A stretch of DNA of 7,202 bases from the NCBI GenBank assembly GCA_032123435.1, contig JAQBFJ010000270.1, positions 1 to 7,202 of the forward strand, written 5' to 3'. The DNA comes from JAQBFJ01 sp032123435. Lineage in GTDB: Bacteria > Verrucomicrobiota > Kiritimatiellia > UBA8416 > JAQBFJ01. Both the position numbers and the translations under genes were made by a program. Positions 1-6,110 of this stretch are shown here, one piece after another. A model generated the notes under the pieces. It was given only the letters and a program-made list of their open reading frames with translations. It was not told the DNA's origin and did not search any database. Position 1 is the stretch's first letter, and each line of letters opens with the position of its first letter.

Positions 1-726
1 GTAACGCAATTTGCGGCCGGCATGCTTGGTAAAGATGAAGAAGAAACAGTCGCGTTGCTGGCGGATGTTCCACTTCTTGAAGAGGCGATTCGTTCCAGGC
101 TTGTTAAAAGGGGCGGAGTTGGTTACGAACAGCCGTCGAAAGATACGTTCCCGCCGGTAGATGAATTTGCGAAATGGGTTTTATCCTGTGACGCGATACC
201 AATGATAACATGGCTTGATGGAACGAGTAAGGGTGAGCAGGACGCGCGCGCATTGCTGGAGTGTATGACGGCCAAAGGATGTGTCGCGTTAAACATTATT
301 CCCGACCGGAACTGGCGCTATGCGGATCCGGTAAAACGCGAGAAAATGACGGGTAATCTTAAGGCCATAATTGAAGCGGCTGAACGCATGAATCTGCCTG
401 TAAATATCGGCACGGAAATGAACAAACTTGGCCAGTTGTTTACGGATGATCTTGACTGTGAAGCGTTGGCGCCGTACAAAAAGACTTTTATTCGAGGCGC
501 TAATATCATGGTGGGGCATATGCTGTTGACGCGGTTTGCCGGGTTCTCATATATTGGTGAGGCGGCAGAGGCCGACTTTTCGGATATCGATAAAAAAAAC
601 AGATTTTTCGAAACAGTGGGCGGAATGGCGGCTGTAACGGTTGAGCAGGCAAAAGATCTCGAAAATATTGGCGTGGAAAAAGCGTTCGCATGGTTTAATG
701 ATCAGGCTATGAGGACGGCTGGTTGA
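1..726 (+). CDS. Partial protein of unknown function, possibly TIM-barrel (3' end of gene)
   Basis: The frame is open from base 1 to the TGA at 724-726, giving 241 visible residues. The ATG at 22 has no ribosome binding site in front of it and the frame continues upstream of it, so the true start lies before the window. I cannot assign a named family with certainty. The visible part alternates predicted strands and helices. Two strand-like segments are notable: one running through ALNIIPDRNW, and one through LPVNIGTEMNKLGQ with a charged residue at its end. This pattern suits the C-terminal half of a TIM-barrel hydrolase or isomerase such as a PHP- or amidohydrolase-like fold, but no complete metal-binding motif is visible. 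No signal peptide can be judged because the N-terminus is missing. It lies 63 bases upstream of a sugar-type dehydrogenase and is probably in the same operon, which suggests a role in the same catabolic pathway (inference). Confidence 0.8.
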   Translation, partial: VTQFAAGMLGKDEEETVALLADVPLLEEAIRSRLVKRGGVGYEQPSKDTFPPVDEFAKWVLSCDAIPMITWLDGTSKGEQDARALLECMTAKGCVALNIIPDRNWRYADPVKREKMTGNLKAIIEAAERMNLPVNIGTEMNKLGQLFTDDLDCEALAPYKKTFIRGANIMVGHMLLTRFAGFSYIGEAAEADFSDIDKKNRFFETVGGMAAVTVEQAKDLENIGVEKAFAWFNDQAMRTAG

Positions 727-771
727 AACGTGACGGGAAAATAGATGTGCCTGCTTTAGGGCCGGGTTTTG

Positions 772-779
772 AAAGGAGT
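772..779 (+). promoter_or_regulatory. Ribosome binding site deciding the SDR start
   Basis: AAAGGAGT sits 10-11 bases before the ATG at 790. An in-frame TTG at 769 overlaps this site and has no site of its own, so the ATG is the better start. Confidence 0.75.
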
Positions 780-789
780 TAAGTACATT

Positions 790-1605
790 ATGAATTGGCT
801 GGGGCTTGAAGGTAAAGTCGTTATTGTAACCGGAGGCGCGTTGGGAATAGGCAAGGCGTGCTGTGAAGCTTTTGCCGAAGTTGGTGCCAAGGTTGTTATT
901 GCCGACATTAATGAAAAAGACGGCAATAAGCTTATGTCGGAACTGAAGAAAAAAGATTTGCAGGCTGGTTTTGTTAAAGTGGATGTCTCATCGAAGAAAG
1001 ATGTGGAAGGAATGATAACTGCCGCATTGTCGGTATTCGGGCGTGTGGATATTCTTGTCAATAATGCCGGGATATTGATTCCGCGTTTATTGGTTGATCC
1101 GGCCGGCAAGGAAGAATTAACTGAAGAGATAATGGATAAGATGATTGCGATTAATCAGAAGGGAATGTTTCTTTGCGCGCAGGTGGCGGCCCGCGAGATG
1201 ATCAAGAGCGGCAAAGGTGGTGTGATAATCAATATGTCATCCGAATCGGGACTGGAAGGTTCCGAAGGGCAGAGCGTTTACGCGGCGACTAAGGGAGCGA
1301 TATACTCCATGACCCGTTCATGGGCAAAGGAGCTTGGCAAGCATAACATACGTGTTGCCGGTGTGGCGCCCGGGATAGTTGAAATTACGGCGTTACGTTC
1401 ACCCGAATATGAGCGTGCGTTAGCGTATACCAGAGGCATTACGGTTGACGAATTGCGCGCGAGTTACGCGAAGGTATCGATTCCGCTTGGCAGGCCTGGT
1501 AAGCTGAGCGAGGTGGCGGCTGTTGTGTGCTTTATTGCCTCGGAACGGGGCGGTTACGTGCATGGCACAACGGTCAATGTTTCAGGTGGCAAATCAAGGG
1601 GTTGA
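790..1605 (+). CDS. Short-chain dehydrogenase/reductase, sorbitol-6-phosphate 2-dehydrogenase-like
   Basis: A 271-residue cytoplasmic oxidoreductase of the classical SDR family, of usual length. The cofactor site TGGALGIG is at residues 14-21. An aspartate (D39) at the end of the second strand favours NAD(H) over NADP(H). NNAG is at 91-94. The catalytic set is complete: N122, S151, Y164 and K168 (in YAATK). PG at 194-195 follows the usual strand. The N-terminus (MNWLGLEGK), the stretch YTRGIT at 213-218 and the C-terminal GGKSRG resemble, from memory, bacterial sorbitol-6-phosphate 2-dehydrogenases, so a polyol or polyol phosphate is the likely substrate. No sugar phosphotransferase gene is visible, so phosphorylation of the substrate is unproven. 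It lies 49 bases before a zinc-dependent dehydrogenase and is probably co-transcribed with it. SDR membership is certain; the substrate is a guess. Confidence 0.9.
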   Translation: MNWLGLEGKVVIVTGGALGIGKACCEAFAEVGAKVVIADINEKDGNKLMSELKKKDLQAGFVKVDVSSKKDVEGMITAALSVFGRVDILVNNAGILIPRLLVDPAGKEELTEEIMDKMIAINQKGMFLCAQVAAREMIKSGKGGVIINMSSESGLEGSEGQSVYAATKGAIYSMTRSWAKELGKHNIRVAGVAPGIVEITALRSPEYERALAYTRGITVDELRASYAKVSIPLGRPGKLSEVAAVVCFIASERGGYVHGTTVNVSGGKSRG

Positions 1606-1654
1606 TGTTGGATAAGGGAATGAATTTAACGGTAAATATAAGGAGAAGCTGATC

Positions 1655-2701
1655 ATGAAGGCAGCTGTAATGAAGGGCCCTGGTATTATTGAGGTCATGG
1701 AAGTTCCTACTCCGAAACCAGGCAAGGGGGATGTTCTGCTGAAAGTGGAAGCTTGTGCGCTTTGCGGCACAGACCAGAGGGTTTTGAGCGGCGAGAAGCA
1801 TGTTGATGTATCTATTGTGGGTCATGAAGTGGTGGGTATAATCGCAGAGATTGGCGCTGACGTGAAGGGCGTTAAGATGGGTGAGCGATACGCGGCCCAG
1901 ACAACAATAGGTTGTGGCAAGTGCGCGATGTGCAAAAAGAGTCGCGAAAATTTATGTGAGGAAGGGTACAAAGCGATTGGATACCAGTTTAACGGCGGAT
2001 TCGCGGAATATATGATCATGCCTGCCGCCGGTGTTGCGCAGGGCTGTCTTATTCCTGTTCCTGTCAGCATGCCCGCGGATGAGGGGACATTGATTGAACC
2101 ATTGAGCTGTTGTGTGAACGGAATGAGTTATATTCCGTTTGAGGGAATTGACCATGTTATTGTTCTGGGGAGCGGCATTATCGGTGTGATGAATGGTCTT
2201 GTGGCGCGTGCGCGCGGCGCGAAGCGGGTTACGGTTATGGATGTCTCGCAGGATCGGCTTGATTTATTGAAGAGGATAGGTTTGCCTTTCAGTGATTTTA
2301 TTAACACCGGAAAAACAGATCCGCTCGCATGGGTAAAAGAGCAGACTGGTGGTTGTGGTGTGGGCGCGGTCATAGTGGCTGCTTCCGTTAAGAAGCTTGT
2401 GGTATTGGGTTTGAGTTTGCTTGGGCGGACGGGGCATTTATCCATATTTGCCGGCATGCCGAAGTCTGATCCTACTGAACTTCTGGATTTAAACGTTGTG
2501 CATTATCGGGAATTAAACATTCACGGTGCGAACAGTTCCTCGCGTGATTCCTATTTAGTAGCAAAAGATTTGCTGGTTTCCGGGAAAGTCAATGGCAAGT
2601 TTCTGGTAACGCATCGGTTCAGTCTGGACGAGTTCAAAAAAGCGGTCGCAACGCAGGCTGATCCTGCCACAGGCGCGTTAAAAGTGGTTATTATCCCTTA
2701 A
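1655..2701 (+). CDS. Zinc-dependent medium-chain alcohol/polyol dehydrogenase
   Basis: A 348-residue MDR-family NAD(P)-dependent dehydrogenase, normal length for sorbitol or threonine dehydrogenase relatives. The GroES-like N-terminal domain has catalytic zinc ligands C37 (in CGTD) and H57-E58 (in GHE), plus E148 in the IEPLSC segment. The structural zinc lobe is complete with C87, C90, C93 and C101. The Rossmann domain carries GSGIIG at 172-177 and D196 at the end of the next strand, which suggests NAD preference. The C-terminal part (HYRELNIHGANSS) resembles L-iditol/galactitol-1-phosphate and similar sugar-alcohol dehydrogenases. The start ATG follows AAGGAG at 1640-1645 with a 9-base spacer. 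Together with the SDR just upstream it would provide two oxidation steps, or oxidation and re-reduction, on a polyol or sugar. The exact substrate cannot be read from the sequence. It is the last gene before a 208-base regulatory gap, and no clear terminator follows it. Confidence 0.92.
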   Translation: MKAAVMKGPGIIEVMEVPTPKPGKGDVLLKVEACALCGTDQRVLSGEKHVDVSIVGHEVVGIIAEIGADVKGVKMGERYAAQTTIGCGKCAMCKKSRENLCEEGYKAIGYQFNGGFAEYMIMPAAGVAQGCLIPVPVSMPADEGTLIEPLSCCVNGMSYIPFEGIDHVIVLGSGIIGVMNGLVARARGAKRVTVMDVSQDRLDLLKRIGLPFSDFINTGKTDPLAWVKEQTGGCGVGAVIVAASVKKLVVLGLSLLGRTGHLSIFAGMPKSDPTELLDLNVVHYRELNIHGANSSSRDSYLVAKDLLVSGKVNGKFLVTHRFSLDEFKKAVATQADPATGALKVVIIP

Positions 2702-2744
2702 CCGCATATTTCATGAAGAATTGCTGCATGCGTGTGTGATAAGA

Positions 2745-2759
2745 CATTGTAAAACAATG
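2745..2759. repeat. Perfect inverted repeat, candidate operator
   Basis: CATTGT-AAA-ACAATG: 6-base arms around a 3-base centre, in the gap before the DeoR gene. AT-rich with no T-run after it, so more likely a protein-binding site than a terminator. A similar site (ATTGT-N3-ACAAC) is centred 34 bases downstream. Confidence 0.45.
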
Positions 2760-2779
2760 ACTTTGTGCAGTAATTAAAG

Positions 2780-2792
2780 ATTGTTTGACAAC
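2780..2792. repeat. Second inverted repeat of the same pattern, overlapping a -35 box
   Basis: ATTGT-TTG-ACAAC has one mismatch from a perfect inverted repeat. It shares the ATTGT-N3-ACAA core with the site at 2745-2759; centres are at about 2752 and 2786. It contains the TTGACA at 2785-2790. A repressor bound here would block the putative promoter, consistent with autoregulation by the DeoR protein (inference). Confidence 0.4.
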
Positions 2793-2814
2793 ATGAAATA
2801 ATCGGGTCAATAAC
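2785..2814 (+). promoter_or_regulatory. Candidate sigma-70-type promoter for the regulator
   Basis: TTGACA at 2785-2790 is a perfect -35 box. The best -10 candidate is AATAAC at 2809-2814 (four of six consensus bases, last T missing) after an 18-base spacer. This would give a leader of about 90 bases before the ATG at 2910. The -10 is weak, so this is tentative. Confidence 0.35.
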
Positions 2815-2834
2815 GGCTGTTTTCCTGTCCGTTA
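2811..2834. repeat. Inverted repeat TAACGG-N12-CCGTTA in the leader region
   Basis: Perfect 6-base arms at 2811-2816 and 2829-2834 with a 12-base centre. It covers the proposed -10 and transcription start. It could be an additional operator or a weak leader hairpin. No U-run follows directly, so it is not called a terminator. Confidence 0.3.
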
Positions 2835-2909
2835 ATTCTTGATATTTTATCTTGCTTCCCGCCAGTCCTATGATTATTATTGAGCGATATTGATCGGAAA
2901 AGATCGCAT

Positions 2910-3686
2910 ATGAACGATATTGATACAACAGGGTTGGCGGCGGAGCGGCTTGAGAGAATAAAAGAGATACTCAAGCGGCGCGGCGTAGCGCGGGTGGATG
3001 AGTTGTGCAGAGAGCTTGGTGTGTCGGCTGTAACTGTGCGGCGTGATCTGGCTGAACTGGATTCGCGCGGACAGGTGCGAAGGGTGCATGGTGGAGCGGT
3101 CCGCATTGAGGGTCTGTTGGAAGAGCCTGTATTTGACGACAAGACGATGATAGCGGCAAAACAGAAGCAGGCGATTGCTGAAAAGGCGTTGAGTTTCATA
3201 AAACCCAATGATTCGATATTTCTTGACGGAGGCAGTACTGTTCTGACTCTGGCAAGATTACTGGTGAGCATGAACAGACTTACTGTTGTGACTAATTCAC
3301 TCAGAGTGGCTTGCGTGTTATCCGGAAACGGGCCGAGAATAATTTTGGTTGGCGGCGAGCTTCGCAGTTTGAGTCAGACTTTTGTCGGCGCGTTAACGGA
3401 ACATATTACGAGTAGGATTCATGTAGACAGTGCGTTTATGGGGACAATAGGGCTGTCGGTTGAGGAGGGTATGACTACCACTGATCCACGTGAGGCGTAT
3501 ACCAAAGATCTTCTCATGGAACGGGCGCGGCAGGTGATATTGCTGGCTGACAGCAGTAAAGTGGGCAAGGTCTCGTTCGTTAAATTCGGATCTCTTGAAA
3601 AGGTTAATATATTGATTACAGATAATGGTGTGTCTTCAAAGGAAGCCGCTGGATTCAGGAAGAAGGGAATAAAAGTTTTCACGTAA
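2910..3686 (+). CDS. DeoR-family transcriptional repressor
   Basis: A 258-residue cytoplasmic DNA-binding regulator, typical DeoR-family length. The N-terminal winged helix-turn-helix (about residues 12-64) has the family signature: RLERIKEIL, then VDELCRELGVSAVTVRRDL (29-47), ending in the wing VRRVHGGAV (56-64). The C-terminal DeoRC domain, related to sugar-phosphate isomerases, runs from about 75 to the end. It has DGGST at 106-110, then TNS and VGGE motifs, so the effector is probably a phosphorylated sugar (family knowledge). The ATG at 2910 follows GGAAAAG at 2896-2902 with a 7-base gap. An in-frame TTG at 2880 would add ten residues but has no ribosome binding site. The gene opens a new unit after a 208-base gap with inverted repeats and sits 46 bases before the fused E1 gene. 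It probably controls itself, the E1/E2 genes and perhaps the upstream dehydrogenases. Confidence 0.93.
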   Translation: MNDIDTTGLAAERLERIKEILKRRGVARVDELCRELGVSAVTVRRDLAELDSRGQVRRVHGGAVRIEGLLEEPVFDDKTMIAAKQKQAIAEKALSFIKPNDSIFLDGGSTVLTLARLLVSMNRLTVVTNSLRVACVLSGNGPRIILVGGELRSLSQTFVGALTEHITSRIHVDSAFMGTIGLSVEEGMTTTDPREAYTKDLLMERARQVILLADSSKVGKVSFVKFGSLEKVNILITDNGVSSKEAAGFRKKGIKVFT

Positions 3687-3732
3687 GAATGAATAATGAG
3701 AAGATAAAAGCTAAAAAGGAGGAATAGAAGGG

Positions 3733-6027
3733 ATGCCGAATTATTTAAGTAATATAAAGCCGAGTTTCAAAATGCAGACGATAAATTGCGGACAGATTCC
3801 AGCGTATAAGTATAAGAAAATGCTTAAAGAGGAACTGGCCGGCAAATTGGGTAAGAGCGAAGCAGTCAATCTGCTGGAGGACATGCTGGCGGTTCGTGAG
3901 TTCGAGGAGATGATAGTAAAACTTCGATCGGGCGCTTATGAATCGTGCGCTTCCTATGATTATCGCGGACCCACGCATGTTTCGATAGGACAGGAGGCCA
4001 CATCGGTCGGCGCATGCTGGGGAATTGCGTGGGATGATATGATCACCTCAACGCATCGTGGACATGGCGACAGTATAGCTAAAGGCTGTGTTGCCATCAG
4101 AAGCATGAGCGTCGAACAGTTGAAGGCGCGAATGCCCGGTTGCACTCTTACTGATCATAATGAACTGGTTGAAGCGGCGCTTGATGATCACATATTTAAG
4201 ACAATAGCCGAGTTGTTTGGCAAGGAGAGTGGTTACTGCAAGGGGCGAGGGGGCGGAATGCATATCGCGGACTTTACAGCCGGCCATCTTGGCGCTAACG
4301 CGATTGTCGGCGGCGGTGTGCCGATAGCCACGGGCGCCGCGATGGCTGAACGTTATAAGGGCAGTGGAAAAGTGGTTTGCTGTTTTGCCGGTGACGGCGC
4401 TTATGCTAACGGCGTGGTGCTCGAATCATTAAACTGGGCTGTTATGAACCAGTTTACGAATGATCTGGCCAAAGATAAGCGATTCGGATTACCGATAATT
4501 TATCTGATTGTGAATAATCATTACGGCATGACAGGCCGGGCCGAAGCGGAGGTGGCGGGAGTGAGTTTCCTGGCGAAACGCGCGGCCGGTTTTGCTGAAA
4601 ACAACATGCACGCTGAAGTGGTCAACGGCATGAACGTGCTGGCGGTTCGCGACGCGGTGCGGCGAGCGTCGGAAGGTTGTCGAGCGGGAAAGGGCCCATA
4701 CGTGATTGAACTGGACACGTACCGTTATTACGGGCATTCACTGAGTGATCCGCGTAACGAGTATCGCGAACGTGATGAAGAGGCCTCATGGAAGAAAGTG
4801 GATCCGATAGATACCTATATTGCCATGCTCGTAAAGAACAAAGTCATGACAATAAAACAGGTGAAAACGCTTAAAGCGCGTGTGGCGAAACGGAATGCTG
4901 AAGCGGCGGCGCGCGCGGTGGCGGCGGCTGATCCTGATCCGGCGGATGTGATAAAGTATATGTACACTGATACGTCAGCGGATGTTGTTCCTGAGGAGTG
5001 CAGGAAGGTAAAGATCATCAAGGATGAACCGGAAATCAAGCGCACTGCTGATGGTCAGTTGAGTTATAAAGACGCTATTAAAGAAGCGTTATTGGAAGAA
5101 ATGAAGAGGGATAATCGGGTCATTGTTTATGGTGAAGATGTTGCCGATTACGGTGGGGCATTCAAGGTTACGAAAGGATTGCTGGAAACGTTTGGGCGTC
5201 AGCGCATATTTAATTCGCCTATATCGGAAGCGGCGATATGCGGTACCGCGGTTGGTGCGGCAATGGTGGGATTGCGGCCGGTTGTGGAGTTGATGTATAT
5301 GGATTTTGCGTTGATGGCTTCGGATCAGATAAGTAATCAGGCATCGAAATGGCATTATATGTCAGGCGCCAACGTTGAGGTACCGATGGTATGCCGGGCG
5401 TCAGTTGGTGGTGGCAAGGGTTATGGTGGTCAGCATTCACAGACGCTGGAATCGGTCTTCGCGCATATTCCGGGTATTTACGTGGCGTATCCGGCGACTC
5501 CGTATGACGTTAAGGGGATGTTGAAAACGGCTATACGCGATAATAATCCGATAATGTTTGTGGAATCACAGCTGCTTTACAATGTTAAAGGACCTGTGCC
5601 TGTCGAGGAATATCTGATTCCTTTCGGGGAGGCTGACATAAAACGGGCTGGAACGGATGCCACCATTATAGTGTGGGGCCCTGCGCTTGCGGACGCGTTA
5701 AAGGCCGCGGAGATGATTCAGGCTGAAAGCGGAGCAAGCGTTGAAGTGGTGGATTTACGCACACTTGTGCCGCTGGATATTGAAACGATAATCCGTTCGG
5801 TCAAGAAGACAGGACGATGCGTGGTGGCGAGTCAGTGTGTGAGTATAGGTAGTTATGCCGGAGAAGTTGCGTCAACCATTATGGAGCGCGCTTTTGATTA
5901 TCTTGACGCGCCCGTCATGAGGGTTGGGGCGGAAAATGGTATCGCGCCTCAGTCGCACATTCTGGAGGCAGCATTTCTGCCGGACGCTAACAAGATAGCA
6001 ACGGCGGTAAAAAAGGTTCTGCTTTGA
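3733..6027 (+). CDS. Thiamine-diphosphate-dependent 2-oxo acid/acetoin-type dehydrogenase E1, alpha and beta fused
   Basis: A 764-residue cytoplasmic enzyme that decarboxylates or cleaves its substrate on thiamine diphosphate and transfers the acyl group to lipoyl-E2. Residues about 50-400 are the E1-alpha part: THRGHG at 107-112, GYCKGRGGGMH at 167-177, the ThDP/Mg motif GDG at 220-222 with NN at 261-262, and the loop RYYGHSLSDP with H335. A charged, Ala-rich linker (about 401-442) leads to the E1-beta part (443-764), with GEDVADYGGAF, the likely cofactor-activating E499 (in ISEAA) and H568 (in GGQHSQ). Most relatives are two separate subunits. The alpha half has two insertions against the usual E1-alpha: about 119-156, and about 239-251, which widens the GDG-to-NN gap to 38 residues. 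The start ATG follows AGGAGG at 3717-3722. E2 follows 67 bases later. Whether the substrate is pyruvate, a branched-chain oxo acid, acetoin or a sugar-derived compound cannot be told. Confidence 0.92.
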   Translation: MPNYLSNIKPSFKMQTINCGQIPAYKYKKMLKEELAGKLGKSEAVNLLEDMLAVREFEEMIVKLRSGAYESCASYDYRGPTHVSIGQEATSVGACWGIAWDDMITSTHRGHGDSIAKGCVAIRSMSVEQLKARMPGCTLTDHNELVEAALDDHIFKTIAELFGKESGYCKGRGGGMHIADFTAGHLGANAIVGGGVPIATGAAMAERYKGSGKVVCCFAGDGAYANGVVLESLNWAVMNQFTNDLAKDKRFGLPIIYLIVNNHYGMTGRAEAEVAGVSFLAKRAAGFAENNMHAEVVNGMNVLAVRDAVRRASEGCRAGKGPYVIELDTYRYYGHSLSDPRNEYRERDEEASWKKVDPIDTYIAMLVKNKVMTIKQVKTLKARVAKRNAEAAARAVAAADPDPADVIKYMYTDTSADVVPEECRKVKIIKDEPEIKRTADGQLSYKDAIKEALLEEMKRDNRVIVYGEDVADYGGAFKVTKGLLETFGRQRIFNSPISEAAICGTAVGAAMVGLRPVVELMYMDFALMASDQISNQASKWHYMSGANVEVPMVCRASVGGGKGYGGQHSQTLESVFAHIPGIYVAYPATPYDVKGMLKTAIRDNNPIMFVESQLLYNVKGPVPVEEYLIPFGEADIKRAGTDATIIVWGPALADALKAAEMIQAESGASVEVVDLRTLVPLDIETIIRSVKKTGRCVVASQCVSIGSYAGEVASTIMERAFDYLDAPVMRVGAENGIAPQSHILEAAFLPDANKIATAVKKVLL

Positions 6028-6039
6028 TAGTCGCTATCA
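6025..6039 (+). repeat. Small inverted repeat at the E1 stop codon
   Basis: TGATAG-TCG-CTATCA: 6-base arms, 3-base loop, beginning with the E1 stop codon and touching an AGGAG at 6039-6043. No T-run follows, so it is not a terminator. It could form a small intercistronic hairpin in the E1-E2 message. Confidence 0.3.
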
Positions 6040-6053
6040 GGAGAAATATTGTC

Positions 6054-6110
6054 ATGTTTGAGATGGACGCTTTGATATTCGGAAGGGGGATAAAATGGCG
6101 CAAGCAGTAG
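6054..6110 (+). CDS. Possible 18-codon upstream ORF overlapping the E2 start
   Basis: ATG at 6054 follows AGGAG (6039-6043) with a 10-base spacer. The frame reads 18 codons to a TAG at 6108-6110, ending 16 bases inside the E2 gene in another frame. The peptide shows no recognisable motif. It may be chance, or may couple E2 translation to ribosomes coming from upstream. Confidence 0.15.
   Translation: MFEMDALIFGRGIKWRKQ

Noticed and set aside
769..789. TTG start for the SDR gene at 769
   Set aside because: The TTG overlaps the AAAGGAGT that serves the ATG at 790, and the SDR N-terminus matches relatives from the ATG.
2745..2759. Rho-independent terminator after the MDR gene
   Set aside because: The stem is AT-rich and short with no T-run after it, so an operator is the better reading.
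2880..2909. TTG start for the DeoR gene at 2880
   Set aside because: There is no ribosome binding site before it; the ATG at 2910 has GGAAAAG at a suitable distance and gives a normal-length protein.
2807..3271. 154-residue reading frame on the minus strand
   Set aside because: It lies opposite the clear DeoR gene, is rich in Ser/Arg/Thr low-complexity stretches, and shows no domain or ribosome binding site. Other minus-strand frames inside the + strand genes were rejected on the same grounds.
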